A program made the translations under genes and the position numbers. A stretch of 64,000 nt of DNA from Epichloe hybrida (lineage: Eukaryota; Ascomycota; Sordariomycetes; Hypocreales; Clavicipitaceae). Location: contig JAFEKR010000004.1 in the NCBI GenBank assembly GCA_019022495.1, positions 2,604,001 to 2,668,000 on the forward strand. The letters are read 5' to 3'. The notes below the pieces were generated by a model that ran no database searches, was not told where the DNA came from, and was given only the letters and a program-made list of their open reading frames with translations. Of this stretch, positions 1-13,448 are shown one piece after another. Position 1 is the first letter of the stretch, and each line of letters opens with the position of its first letter.

Positions 1-1931
1 CTGCTCTTCCCTCTTTTTGCTGTTTTTCCCTCTTTTATACTTTTTCCATTATTTTTCGTTATTTCCCTCTATTTATCCTATTAATCTTACTAATCCTATT
101 TATCCTATTCCATTTATCCTGTTTATTCTGTCCTATTTATCTTATTTATCCTATTTATCCTACTTATTTTACAAGTAAAGCTCTAGGCTCTATTGTGTTA
201 ATTATGGCACTTTTACCCTATTTTTATTAGCCTTATTAATTTAAGACTAATATTACTAAAGAGATAAAACTAGAGGGCAAAAGAATAATAAGGGGCACTC
301 CCTAAAACACGCCCCTTTTCTCTAAACCCCTATAAGTATCTTTAAAGATAACTATCCTTAAAAGACCTTAAGAGGATAAACTCCCACTATATCTATAACC
401 GCTTACTAGTAAGCTTATAAGAGATTAGAAAGAATCTAATAATCTAGATCCTAAGACTACTATATAGCCTAAGCTTAATAATTATATTATAGGGTTTATT
501 AACCTTAGTAAGCGTTAGGGCTAGAGAGATAATAACCTCTAGGAATTATTTTAAGAGGACTTTAAAGGCTAGTCTAAGGATACCTTTAAAAGAGCAAATA
601 AGAATATTATAAGAGAGCTACGTAACTCTTTATAAGATTATAGCGTTCTTATTAAATAAGGCCTAGGATATTTAATTCTAGTATTACTTAAAGAAGTGCT
701 TTATTAAACCTTAATACCTTATTAGCTAAAAGAAAGGTTAAGATCCTCTAAACCGCCTTAAATATAACCTCTATAGGCCACTACTATAAAGACCTTGCTT
801 AATGTTCCTAGCTCCTAAAGGGAATAATTACTACATTCTCTATAAGAACCCTTATAATAATCTTAGTTATATTAGGAGCTTAACCCTTAATAGTTTAATT
901 TCCCTCCTTAATACCTTCCTTTTAATAAGTAAATTATAAAGAAAATCTCTAAGCTTATAAAGATATATAAGAATAGTAACTATTATAGTGAAAAGCTATA
1001 TAACTTTCTCTTACTAAAGCTTACGCTTTTTAAGAGTAAGTATAACTAGATTAACCTCCCTAAGTTATATTTTAGTAAAGCATTCCTTATTATATTAATA
1101 GGAGATACTAAATAGCACTTTCTTAATTACCTTACTAGTAAGAATCTCTTATATAAAGAGATAATTATAAATATCTATTAACACTTTAAGATAAAGAGTA
1201 ATTAATAATTTTACTAATATAAATAAAGTAATATAACTCTTAAGAACATTATTACTTAGAACCCTAATAAGAGCAAGCTTAAGTGCCTTAAGATTTTATT
1301 AACTACCTTAAAGAGAGTTTATAGAGAGCTATACCCCTCTAATATAGTGAATATAAAGCTCTATAAGTAAACCTTAAATACAGTCTCTAGTATCCCTAAA
1401 TATTAGGTAGTAAAGTATATATACACACTAGGCTTTAAGAACCTTACTAGTAACCTTTATAAATTAATTATAATTACAGAGAGTAATATAAGAAGTAACT
1501 AATACTACTAGCATTAAGATAAAGACTTATTAGAGGTAATGTTTATAGATTGCTAATATAGCTAATAGAATTAAAGAGACTAAGGAAAAGAAGGTTATTA
1601 TAGTAACTCTAAATAACCTAAGTAATACTTTATCTATAGTAAGAGTAGCTACTAGTTATTAAACCACACTAACACTAAACATTAAAAAGAGAAAAAGAGG
1701 TAGTAAGCTAGTAAGAACTATTATTTACCTCCTATAGAGAAGAAGTTTTAGGCATTCCTTATTTTATTTAAAGGAAATAATAGTAATAATAAAGAGAAAA
1801 TAAAAGACTAGGAAACATAGCTTAAGGCCTTTACTTAGGACTAAGATAACAGCAATAATAATATTAAGAAAAAGCTATTGTTAAAGGCATAACTTAGCAT
1901 TACATAATTCTTTTACGTAGGATTACAAAAA
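1..1931 (+). pseudogene. RIP-degraded retrotransposon gag-like remnant
   Basis: AT-rich sequence with almost no CpA or TpG. A plus-strand frame from about 1020 to 1800 reads through as a protein if TAA/TAG are taken as former CAA/CAG/TGG codons. Near 1625-1690 it resembles the zinc-knuckle segment of fungal copia-type gag (a run like GCW..NHT..H, with cysteines changed to tyrosine or serine). No open frame survives. The first 180 bases are pyrimidine-rich and show no feature. The family assignment is tentative; the retroelement origin is likelier than the exact family. Confidence 0.45.
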
Positions 1932-2201
1932 TGTTATAGCTTACACTAAAAGGTTAAGAACGAAGTAATGGCTAAGACTATTATAGTTGCTGCTAGATAG
2001 ATGCTAGCTAGGGGTAGGTATGTAAAGGTTTTAATCTCTAACCTAGCACTAATAATGTGCGTAGTCTTTAATAAATACCTCACTCCACAAGCACATAGCT
2101 ATCTCATAGCTAGCTAGCCTCTTTGTTATTTATATAGCCTAAAGGTTCTCTAAAGACTTGCTTTAATAAATATCCTATCTTTAACCTCTACGCTCCTAAT
2201 A
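1932..2201 (-). repeat. LTR of the A/B gypsy family (truncated element)
   Basis: A 270-bp copy of the LTR that bounds elements A and B, beginning TGTTATAGC and ending CTCCTAATA (originally ...AACA). It is followed at 2202-2250 by about 49 bp that match the start of the internal region next to the left LTRs of A and B, including the C-rich complement of the polypurine tract. Homology to that family then stops abruptly at about 2251. On the element's own minus strand this is its 3' LTR; the rest of the element is missing. Confidence 0.85.
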
Positions 2202-2250
2202 TAATACCCCCCCTATATATAATTAACCTTAATTGTAAAATAAGCTACTT

Positions 2251-4110
2251 AGTTATCTTCTAGAGATAACCTTATATATTTATACCCTCTAGTAGCTTAT
2301 AGAAGATAGGTTCTTTAAGTTTTATATATAGGAAGGCATTTTAAACATTATATTAATATATATTAAGATTATTAGCGTAGTAAATAGTAAGTAATATATA
2401 TAGAGATTATAAAGTAAGTGTAGTAATATAGTTATTAAGGTTATCCTTTAGTTATTAGTTACCTTAGATTACTATTTAAGCCTTAAACTCTATAATAATA
2501 CCTTTTTTATTAGTTTTATACTTAAAAACCTATCTAAGGTTAATAATTTCCTTAAGATTAAATAATTTATCTAGTATATTCTCCTAGTAGTTTAAGGATT
2601 AAAGCTTTAAAAGCTCCTTTATAATTACTTCCTTTTAGTAGTTATAATACACTAAGGCTATTACCTAATAATAATATATAAGTTCTAGGGGCATATCTTT
2701 AATATATAAACTATATTAAGTTCCTTAGAATACTATTAAGAAAGCAAAAGAAAACTATACTTACTTAGCTTTCCTTATTTCCTTTCTTTAATATTTCCTA
2801 GTAATAATATTATTTATATTAATACTATTATTATAAGGACTATAATTCTCTATAGCCTTACTACCTTTTATAGTAAATTTACTAGTCTTTATAGTAGTTA
2901 CTATATAATTAGCTATTACCTTACTTATAAATTTATTAATCTTATAAAATAGCATATTATTACCTTATACCTAAAGCTCTAAGTTCTTTATAGTAACTAG
3001 TGCCTTCTAAGAGAAGTTAGGAGAGGTTAAAAGTACACTAGAAAGGTTCTCTTTATCCCCTATTATATAAGGAGGCGTTTTTACTTTAAACTACTTATTT
3101 TCCTAGCTTATAGCTAATAGTAAAGAGGTAGGATTATTCTCTTTAAGCTTTATTCTAATAAGATCTTAACTAATCTCCTTATTAAGGTCTTTAGCTTTAA
3201 GCTCTTTAAGTAACTTAATTATTAATATCTTCTCTTATTAAGCTAATTCTAGCTTTTTTTCTAGCTTAAAGAAGGAGTTCTTATTAAACTAAATACATGC
3301 TAATATAATAACCTTATAATTATAAAGCAAAGGCACCTATATAATATATTATAACTTACCTCTATAACTAATAAGGTATCTAATGTAAGCTTTTTACTCT
3401 AACTATAGTATTACGTAGTGTAATTTAATATGCTTAAGAGCCTTTATTATTATTAGAAAAGCCTTATATCTATAAGCTTATAGATATATAATTAAAGGCT
3501 TTTAAACCTCTAATATCTATAAATAGGCTAGGATTATTTTCTATGCCTAATTCCACTAGAGTTTATAGGGTGTAACCTAATTCCTATAATATTTAAAGGG
3601 TGTTTTATTTAGTAAATAAACTACTATATTAAAGACTTTATTATTAAGTTCTAAAGGAAGGTAAGCTTTAAGGCTTAATATATAAGCCTTTTGCTTAACT
3701 ACCCCCTTAGATCTCTTTACCTTTCTATTTTAACTAGGTATTAAGGGAGCTAAATTATAGACTATAATACTAGTAAAGGCTATCTTATCTCTTATACTCT
3801 CTGTAAATAAAGCCTTTTTAATATTACTATGTAAAAAGTATAGTTAAACCCTAAATTATATATATAGGAATGCTATTATTATATAAAAGCTATTATAAAT
3901 TTTATCTTTAGTCTTAAATAAATAGAAAAACGCATTAAGGTTATAAGGTATATAAAAACACACTAATACTAATTACTATTTTAGTAAGAAGAGTTATAAT
4001 ACTCTAGATTAACTAAAAGGCTATATCTAAGTCCCTAAGGAAGCCCTTCTAGTATAACTTATAATCTCTAGCGCTTAGCTTTACCTATAGTATAAATCTT
4101 ACACTCTATA
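2251..4110 (-). pseudogene. copia pol remnant: integrase end and reverse transcriptase
   Basis: Read on the minus strand with stops taken as RIP products. The integrase C-terminal part shows YLLNKTPF (about 3610) and AYIRYLISYRGKL (about 3380-3350), equivalents of the fungal copia YLLNRTP and AHIGYLVGYD motifs. The reverse transcriptase then shows VFKYKTNKKG (about 2530) and NAFLYIKLKEP with an LLEG segment (about 2350-2290), equivalents of WVFKYKTDEKG and NAFLYGKLKEP..LPEG. The frame ends at the 2251 junction, before the catalytic YVDD region. Numerous in-frame TAA/TAG codons make it non-coding. Confidence 0.8.
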
Positions 4111-4312
4111 TGTGAGGCCCCGCTCACAACAACACCCGTAATCACTAGTGCACCCCGCGGGCAGGCTATGTCCTAGGGCTAGGTCCACGTAACACTAGCA
4201 AGCCACTAGCTATAAGCTAGTGACTCGCATATATAACACACTTAGACCTAGTAAGCTTTAGTTAATATACTAGAACCCCTATACCTCTTACCTAGCTACT
4301 ATTATTCTTATA
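4111..4312 (+). repeat. 5' LTR of element D
   Basis: 202 bp. The outer (left) part keeps CpA and TpG; the inner end is converted (...TTCTTATA against TTCTTACA in the partner LTR). Confidence 0.92.
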
Positions 4313-4499
4313 ATTCTAAAGCTTCTCCTACTAGCTACCTAAGAGTAATATAGGGGGGAGAACTACCTAATCCACTAGAGTAATATTAGATAATAACCTA
4401 ACCCTAATAGATAAGAGTTATACCTAAGTAAATAAGGGTAATACTATAGGTAAAGACATACTATATACTAATAAAACCACGCTTATAATAAGACCCTTT

Positions 4500-7400
4500 A
4501 CCCCTTATAGCAAAGCTATAGTAATACTAGAGTAAATCACTTAGCTAGAAAAACTCTAAAGATTATAAGAATAAGAATAAGAGCTTATTAACCTTATTAG
4601 GGGTAACTTAAGGGAAGTATAAGGGAAAAGTAAGTAAAGAGCTAGCCCCTTATTAAGTAATAGTAACTAAGAGGTTAGAGTTAAGAATATTACTAAGCTT
4701 TAACACCTTATAAACCCCTAGAGGCATAAGATATAAATAAATAACCTAAACTATGCCTTTAATAAGGCAAAGAAGAAATACTAATATAATTACTAAAAGA
4801 TCCTCTTTACACTTAACTATATACACACTAACTATAGGGTAAGATAGGATAGATACCTTAATAAATAATAGGCTAATAGCTAGAATAATCTTAAGGATAA
4901 TTAGGATAAATTCTAGACTTAGACGCTTATGTTACTTAGGGACTTTATAAACCATAATGCCTAAATAGCTATATAGCTTAAGAACGCAAAGTAACATAAG
5001 GGCTAGAGCCCTATTAAATTTAGTATCTTCCTAGATTCACTAGAGATATACCTAGAAAAAGCCCCTAAAAAGTCCTATGCCCTTATGTTCTTTATAAAGT
5101 TACTCCCTAAGCTATAGGACCACATTAACCTATATACCTCTATTACTAGGAAAACATAAGAGGAGGTTATATAACTTACCTAGCGATTTTAGGAGGCTAT
5201 ACTAAAGAGCAAGTAAAAGCCTAAATATTTAGGAGATAAGGGATTATATAAGAATCCCTAATATTATAGAAATAACTTACCCTAAGGCTATAGGCTATAT
5301 AGAGATTAAAGGAATAAAGACTAGGAAAAGGGCCTAGCTATATACCTAAATAATAATGAAATTAGGGATAAGAGGTAATATTATAACTATAATAGCCTAG
5401 ACTACCTTATAAATAAATATAATAAGCTAAGGAAAGACCCCTAAGATAAATAAGGAAACTTCCTAAGGTAAAAGTAAAGGCCCTTACCTCTGCCTTAAAT
5501 ACTAAGGTACTAATTAGGCGTTAATTCCACACACTAGTTACTATTTACAGGTATAAAGACATTAAAATAGCGGCGAATCTAGATAGCTACGCTAAGCTTA
5601 ATATTATTAGCGTTAAATTCATAAGAAACCATAAGCTTAATTAGGCTAAGGCTATAGTACTTATCCTCTAGGTAGTAAGGGCCCTTATAGTCCCTTAATA
5701 TAGTGTCTATAAGGTACTTATTACTATTAAAGACTTAAAAGAGGAAGAAAAAAACCTTAAGCTACTATACGTAGCTATAGATAAAGACCTAAGAGTAAGG
5801 GGAAGCCTTATCTTAATTAGGATATATATACTTACTAAAGAATATATATATCTTTATTTATACTCTTAAGAGTAGTAATTTAAGAAGAAGAAAATAGCCT
5901 TTTTACTTATAACTCCTTATAAGTTTATAAAGATAATATATAATAAGGCTATTATATATACTATTATAGGAGTTATAGAAGATAAGTTTATTACCCTTAA
6001 AGATAATAAGGAGGCAAAAGTATATAGAACTATTAAAGATATCCCTAAGGAATTATATAAGTTTAAAGATATATTTATAGTAAATAAGGCAAGTAGTTTA
6101 CTATTAAGAAAGAAGACTAATTATATAATTAACCTAATACCTAGGGCCATGCCCCTATATAGACTAATTTACCCTCTCTCCTAAAGTAAGTTAAAGGAGC
6201 TTTATAAATATATTAATAAAAACCTATAAAAAGGCTAGATAAAACCCTCTAAGAGCCCTATAGGCGTGCCTATCCTATTTATACTAAAGAAGAATAAAAC
6301 GCTTTAACTATATATAAATTATTAGGGACTTAATAGAGTAACATAGAAAAATCACTACGCTCTCCCCTTAATTTTAGAGATCCTAGACTAATACTAAGGA
6401 GCCTATTACTTCTTAAAGATTAATATTAAGGATACTTACTATTAAATTTATATTAAAGAGAGTAATAAGTAAAAGACTACATTTTATACTTACTATAGAC
6501 ACTATAAATACCTTATAATACCCTTTAGGCTAACTAACACGCTAGCTACTTTCTAGAGCTATATCTATAAAGCGCTTTATAGGCTAGTAAACACTATTTA
6601 TATAGTGTATTTAGATAATATCCTTATTTTCTTAAAAACATAAGAGAAGTATACTATATATATTAAGGAAGTTTTAGAACGCATAAGGTTAGTAAAGTTA
6701 TATATAAAACCCTTAAAGTGTTTATTTTACTAGGAATTAGTGAAATTCCTAGGGTTTATCCTATTAGTTAATAGCATTTTAATAGATACACGTAAATTAA
6801 ATATAATCTAAGACTAGAAGGAGCTTATAAGCTTTAAAGATATATAGTCCTTCCTAGGATTCTATAACTTTTACTAAAGGTTTATTTACTAATACTCTAG
6901 GATTATAGCACCCTTATATATACTAATAAAAGGCAGTTAAAATAGCATCTAGACTAGGAAGTTTATATTTAAGGAAAGAGAATAGCTAGCGTTTAACTAG
7001 CTAAAAGATACCTTTTAATAGGTGCCTCTTCTCTATTATTATAACCTAAATCAGCTAGTGCACATTAAGATAAATACTTTAGTCTTTATAATAGTAAGAA
7101 TCTTATCTTAGTAAGATAATAAGGGCTAATAGTATCCTATAGTATTTTAGTTAAGGAAGTTTATAGATACTAAACATAATTATAGTATAGTAGACTAGGA
7201 GCTACTTACTATAGTAAAGTTATTTAAATACTAGTAATACTACATTAAAGGTATAGTAACTCTAGTAAAGGTCCTATTAGATTACTATAACTTATAGACT
7301 TTTATAAAGTAATAAAAGCTAAATAGAAAATAGGCTAAATAGTGTATATTCCTTTACCCCTTTTACTTTATAATTAGGCATAGACCTAGGAAGAGTAACC

Positions 7401-9400
7401 TAGTAAATACACTATTAAGACAGTCTAATTATAAAGGCAAACCCTTAATAAATAAGTCACTTTTACTAGAGCTTTAAAAGAAAATAGTAGTTACTAAAGA
7501 ACTAGTAAAAAAAGAGATACTAATATATAAAAGAAGACATAGTAAGACGCCTTTAGGGGAGGAAAATACCCTAGTCTTAATATATTAAAGAAAACATAGT
7601 AAGATACCTTTAGGGGAGGAAAATACCTTAGTCTTAGTAAAGAGGCTTAGTAAGATACCTTTAGAGGAGGAAAATGCCCTAGCTACTATAGAGAGAGCTC
7701 TAGAGGCTAGAGTAGCCTAGTTAAGAGGCTAGTTAGCCACTGTAAATCCAGTAAAAGATTAGCTAAATAAGGGTGATTTCTAGAAGAAAGTAATATATGT
7801 CTAAGACATTAGCGTAGTATAAGAGATATAGGAGACTATTAAGCCACTAAATCCTTACTAATCTAGGCTAAATAAACCATTAGCGTAATTACTATAGAAA
7901 GCATAGGATTAAGATCTAAATTTATAGAGGCAGAATGGTAAGATTAATAATTCCCTAGTAAGAGGCAAGGGAAAAGCTAGTCTATAGTTACGTAGCATAA
8001 GGGGCCTCCTAATATACTAAGACTAAGTAGTTATTCCCTAGGAGCCTATCTTATAATAGGAGCTTCTATAGCTACACTATAATAATTCACTAGTAGGTTA
8101 CTTTAGGACTAAACACACTATTAAGCTATTAAAGCGTTACTTCTAGTGGCTAGGTATAAATAAGTTAGTATTTAACTATATTACAAGCTATAGGGTTTAC
8201 TAGTAAGTAGTGGCTAGAAGGCATTGCCTATATAGAAGCCTTAAATCCCTACTAATACTATGGTAACTATAGGCGAAAATCTTAATAGATTTTATCATAG
8301 GATTACTAGTTACCTAAGCAGGCAAACAAGAGACTAACGCAATCCTAGTAATTATAGACTAATTTACTAAGTACTTTGTCTTCTTACCTATAACTATAAT
8401 AATTAACGTAGCTAAACTAGTAAAGCTTTTCTATAAGGAGATTAAACTAAGGTTTAGGGCACTAGAGGGCATTATATCTAATAGGGGATTAGTTTTTACA
8501 AGCTAATTCTAGTTAGACTTATGCTACCTATTATACGTAAAGCAAAGGCTTTTTATAGCGTTTTACCCCTAAACTAATAGGTAAATAGAGAGGACAAACT
8601 AGGTGCTTAAGCATTACCTCTAATGCTTTATAGCTAATAACTAATAGATATAGCCTAAGCTACTCCTAATAGCCTAATTTGCCTATAATAATATAGTAAA
8701 TAGGACTATAAGCTACTCTCCTAATTACTCCCTTATAGGCTATTTACCTAAGTTTTACCTAGCTCTTAGGGATAAGACTAAAGAAAGGGAGGTGCTAGAA
8801 GCCTATATATATATTATAAAGCTATATAAAGTTAAAGAGTAGCTAAAGTAAAACTAGGTAAAAGCCACTAAGACTTAAGTAAGGTACTATAACTAGCGTT
8901 ACTAGCTATTAACGCTAAAAAGAGGTAACCTAGTATTACTATTAGCAAAGAATATTAGGCTTAAGAATATAAAATAAAAGCTAACCCCTAGATTTATTAG
9001 ACTATTTTAAGTACTTAATACTATAGGAAAATAAGTATATAGACTTACATTACCTAAAAAATACAGTTAGCTTTATAACATATTTTATATTAGCCTATTA
9101 GAGCTATAGAATTGCTATAAAGACACTAGAGATAAGGAAATGCTAATGCTAGACTTAGAGAATAAAGATAATAAGTATAAAGTTAAGGAGGTTAAGGACT
9201 ATAGGAAGACCTAAGAAGGTAATAAATACCTAGTAAAATAGAAGGGCTAGCTAAGTAAATATAACTAATAGGTTATAGCAAAAGACATAGAAAGCGCTTA
9301 ACGCGTAATTTAGGTATTTTACTAAAACAGGTTTAGTAAGAAAAGTAGTAAGATATAAGTAAGTTATAGGTAAAAAGATATAATATTCTTATAGAAAAGG
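4500..9400 (+). pseudogene. Element D gag-pol remnant with chromodomain
   Basis: Plus-strand pol motifs are readable when TAA/TAG are taken as former Gln or Trp codons. The RT segment at about 6270-6340 reads like PILFILKKNKTL..LYINY.GLNRVT. The RT active site at 6605-6619 encodes VYLDN, where the second Asp has become Asn through GAT to AAT. The integrase core lies at about 8280-8530 (a stretch like RGLVFTS.F). A chromodomain at about 9185-9300 reads YLVK.KG.LSKY. The chromodomain at the integrase C-terminus defines the chromovirus clade. Dozens of stops and active-site losses make it inactive. Confidence 0.85.
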
Positions 9401-10646
9401 CATAGCCTTATTAGCTACTATCACACTCTAGAATAAAAACCTTAGACTACTTACTAAAAAATAAAAGAAAACATGCCTATAAAGTAAGGAGAGTTAAGGG
9501 AAACCCCTCTATAGTGGCCCCTATATAGGAATATATTACACCCCTATAAAGAAGGTATTTACCTACCTTTTTATCCTCCCTAATAAGGCCCCTTATTGCC
9601 TAGAAAAAAGCAATGCTTTGCTACGCCCTAGGGTATAAAACCTAGGTTATAAGACTGTAAACGTAAAGTTACCTTTATTTTCTAGACGCGGAAAAGTTTA
9701 TAATAGTTTTACTACAAAAGGGTTAGTAAATTAGTAGCAAAAAGGAATAGAATACTTACTACTCCTAGGATAAGCGCTAGCTATATTATAATAGAAAGTT
9801 ATTACTAAGATATAATATACTAATTATATAAAATTAATGCCTCCTACCCTAAAACATAAGCAAAGCACTAGTGTATAGGTAAGAAAGAGATAAACCTAGT
9901 AGACCTTTATAGCCCCTGTAAGGCTAAACATAACACAGTATACTATATTAGCGTGGTTAAAACCTAATATTAAGGCTAAGCAAGACCTAGTAATACTAAA
10001 GCGAGTTACCTTAGAGAATATAAAGTCCTTAGGGTCCTCCTTAATAGTACTACTAAGGGTGTTTATAAGGGTTTATGCCTAGTCTAAAAGGACTAAAAGG
10101 TCTAGAAAGTCACCTTTTATAGTGGCTATTGCCTATATAAAGACATTAGAAATAAGGGACTAAAAGACTAGCAAATAGCGGTATACTTATAGTATTATAG
10201 GTATTGCTATATTTATAACACTAAATATAGCATTTAGAACGCTTTACTATTATAATAGTAATAGCAAATAATTTAATAGGGAATTAATAGTTAATCTTAG
10301 GCAGTTTAGGCTTAGATAAAGGGTTTTTCTTAAAGTCTACGCACCTAGTATGTAAATAGTGTATATAGGAATATTCCTTTAAGGGAATATATTTAGCTTC
10401 TATAATAAAAATATAGCAATAGGTAAGGGTAAAGTAAAGGTATCTAAAGGCATAATAATAATTTATAGAAAACTTATCTAGTATTATAGAAAAGAAAAGT
10501 ATATAATATAATAGGGAGTTACTAGTGAATTTATACTTAAGCGCTGCTTATTATTTATTATTATTTTAATATAGTAGCTAGGTAGTAAATAGCTATGTAA
10601 TAGCTAGCAAGCTATTTAGGAGCCTAGCTATAAGTAAGGGGGTAAT

Positions 10647-10848
10647 TATAAGGCCTTGCTTATAATAACACCTATAATCACTAGTGCACCCCATAGGCAG
10701 GCTATGTCCTAGGGCTAGGTCCACGTGACACTAGCAAGCCACTAGCTATAAGCTAGCGACTCGCACGCACAACACACTTAGACCTAGCAAGCTTTAGTCA
10801 ATATACTAGAACCCCCATACCTCTTGCCTAGCTACCATTGTTCTTACA
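10647..10848 (+). repeat. 3' LTR of element D
   Basis: 202 bp. The inner start is converted (TATAAGGCC against TGTGAGGCC in the partner); the outer end is intact (…TTGTTCTTACA). Confidence 0.92.
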
Positions 10849-10853
10849 CTATA

Positions 10854-11285
10854 AGCTTAGGTTCTATTAATTTAACGCTAAGAGTAGTGTTTATAATCTC
10901 TATAAAGGCCTTCTTACCTAGATAACTATATTATTAATACTAGAGCTTTATATCTCCTTTTATAAGTAGCCTTAGTGCTTTACTAGTTATAGCGTAGGCC
11001 TCTTTTAGGTTATCTAAGAGTATAGATAATATATAAAGCTTATTAATATTATAAAGCTTAGTAATAGGATACTTTCCTTAGAATAGGAAGCTTTTCTTCT
11101 AGTTCTAATAAATCCTTACCTTTATTAAAATTATTACTAATACTAGGTTTACGTGGAATTCTAGAATTAGTAAAGCACTTTACACTATAATTTTTCTTAG
11201 TCTTTATAATACTAGATTTATAATAGATATATAGACTAGTCCTTATCCTAAGGATATATAGATTATACCTCTAGCTTTAACCTCT
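10854..11285 (-). pseudogene. copia pre-integrase segment
   Basis: Island of the host copia element between D and A. On the minus strand at about 10950-10900 it reads LWY..YSYLGKKAFIE after restoring stops, the counterpart of the copia GAG-pre-integrase motif WHqRlgHLgxkAl. This places it between the protease piece (36620-36700) and the integrase piece (below 4110) and supports the nested order. Confidence 0.7.
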
Positions 11286-11555
11286 TGTCATGGCTTGCAC
11301 CAAAAGGTTAAGAACGAAGTGATAGCTAAGACTATTGCAGTCGCTACTAGATAAATGCTAGCTAGGGGCAGGTGCGTAAAGGTTTTAATCTCTAACCTAG
11401 CACTAATAATATGCATAGTCTTTAATAAGTACCTTACTTTATAAGCACATAGCTATCTTATAGCTAGCTAGCCTCTTTATTATTTACATAGCCTAAAGGT
11501 TCTTTAAAGACTTACTTTAATAAATATCCTATCTTTAACCTTTACGCTCCTAATA
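11286..11555 (-). repeat. left (3') LTR of element A
   Basis: 270 bp from TGTCATGGC to CTCCTAATA. The outer edge is partly unmutated, the inner edge converted. Confidence 0.92.
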
Positions 11556-13178
11556 TAATACCTCCCTTATATATAATTAACCTTAATTATAAAATAAGCT
11601 ACTTACTTAGGGCATAATTACTATATTAAAGCTTTATAAGGAAAAATAAGATAGGGCACCTTATATCTAGACATATAAGTAAATAAAAAGAAATAATAAT
11701 AATAATACTACTAATTAAAAATAACCCCTTATTATAGTTAGTAATATTCTAATAGTAGCCTATATATAGCTTTACTATAGTAAAATAAATATTATTACCT
11801 ATCACATAGCTAGAAAAAATAATATAGATAACCTATGTTAATTTTCGTAATTAGTTAAATAAATAAGGTACCTAATGCTAGGGTTCTAAATAGTCTAACT
11901 AGAGGGCTTATGTTATAGTTACTATAAGCTTATAGCTATTAGGCATATATGCGTTTAGTAGTGCTAATGGTTATTATTATAATTTGTAAATTACCTATAC
12001 GCAGTGCGTTAGATTACTTAAGGGGTCTAGGGTTAATATAAAAGAGACTAATTTTTCCCCCCTTTTACACTCTTCCTTTCTTTTATAATATCCCTTAACC
12101 TTATAAGTTACCTTTACTAGCTAAGTAATAGCTCTCTTACTACTATTACTTAGTAATTACTAATCTCTTTTAGTCCCTAATTATTATTATTATCTATCCT
12201 TATTTATCTTAGTTTCTTACCCTTATCTAGCTTATAAGTTTATACTCTTATTAGTATAACTTCCCTATTTAGTCTATTATAGCTAACTTATAGCTAGTTT
12301 ACTATATCTAAGTCTTATACCTAAACTTTACCTTTATTAATACCTTAAGAAAATCTATTAACTAAGAAATCTCCTATAAAGTCTCCCTAAAAGCAAACTT
12401 CTTTTAAAATCTTATTATAAGTTTATTATATCCTTATAGTGTCTCTATTACTAACTTACTACTAGTGAAATAACTTTAAAGAAAATTCTATATATACGCT
12501 ATTATTAGTAAGTAATAATATAAAATATCCTCCTAAAAAACAGTACTTATAAGATTCTAGGATACCTTATTAATAAAAAAACCTTCCTAGCTAAATATAA
12601 TAAGTCTTTAAGTATAATATCTTTACTTACTTACTACTTCTTTATAGCTAATATTTAATAGGCTATTTAATAAAATATGCTTATTACTTCTAAAATAATA
12701 AAAACTATATTATAGTATATCTTTCTTAACTAAAATCTACCTAGTTATTACTAATACACTACTAGACTCTAGCTTAAATTATATAGCTTTATAATAAGCT
12801 ATTTAAACTTATTAAAGCTACTCCTAAAGGTAGCTACTACTATTAAAATAAAGTAAGTATAATTCTATTTCCTAGACACTAGATTATTACTAACTTACTA
12901 CTAGCCTATTATAAAAATAAAGAAAAAGCTATAGAATACTATCCTAGTTTATAAAAATTCTAATAAGTGTAGTTATATTTACTACGCTTAAATATTTACT
13001 AATACTACCTATAAGGTAAAACATAATAAACACACTATAATAGCGTTACTAAGTAACACTATAAATCTAGAGACTTAGATTAATATTATAAATTACCTTT
13101 ACTTTATAGCCTAGAATATCCTAAAGGTAAGCTTTCTTAATATATATAGCTAATACTTAACTAACTCACTAGTAGTTT
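11556..13178. other. unassigned 3' region of element A (duplicated at 13449-15068)
   Basis: About 1.6 kb between the left LTR of A and the insertion site of B. It starts with the polypurine-tract complement TAATACCTCCC. The same region occurs inside B at 13449-15068. It lies beyond the chromodomain on the coding strand and matches no domain I recognise. One plus-strand stretch around 12540-12650 runs about 38 codons without a stop, which is not convincing in TA-rich sequence. Confidence 0.6.
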
Positions 13179-13448
13179 TGTTACGGCTTGCACCGAAAGG
13201 TTAAGAACGAAGTGATGGCTAAGACTATCGCAGTTGCTGCTAGATAGATACTAGCTAGGGGTGGGTGCGTGAAGGTTTTAATCTCTAACCTAGCACTAAT
13301 AATATACATAGTCTTTAATAAGTACCCCGCTTCACAAGCACATAGCTATCTTGTAGCTAGCTAGCCTCTTTATTATTTATATAGCCTAAAGGTTCTCTAA
13401 AGACCCGCTTTAATAAACATCCTATCTTTAACCTCTACGCTCCTAATA
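13179..13448 (-). repeat. left (3') LTR of element B
   Basis: 270 bp. Outer 150 bp keep CpA/TpG (starts TGTTACGGCTTGCACCG); the inner end is converted (CTCCTAATA). The adjoining TAATACCCCCC is the complement of the polypurine tract. Confidence 0.93.

Larger units (their letters stand above)
4111..10848 (+). mobile_element. Element D: Ty3/gypsy chromovirus, RIP-inactivated
   Basis: Complete LTR retrotransposon of 6738 bp bounded by 202-bp LTRs (4111-4312 and 10647-10848) starting TGTGAGG and ending TTCTTACA. It is flanked by the 5-bp target duplication CTATA (4106-4110 and 10849-10853). It is inserted in the copia element between its pre-integrase and integrase segments. Coding capacity is on the plus strand in the order gag, protease, RT, RNase H, integrase, chromodomain. 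No frame is open. Confidence 0.92.
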
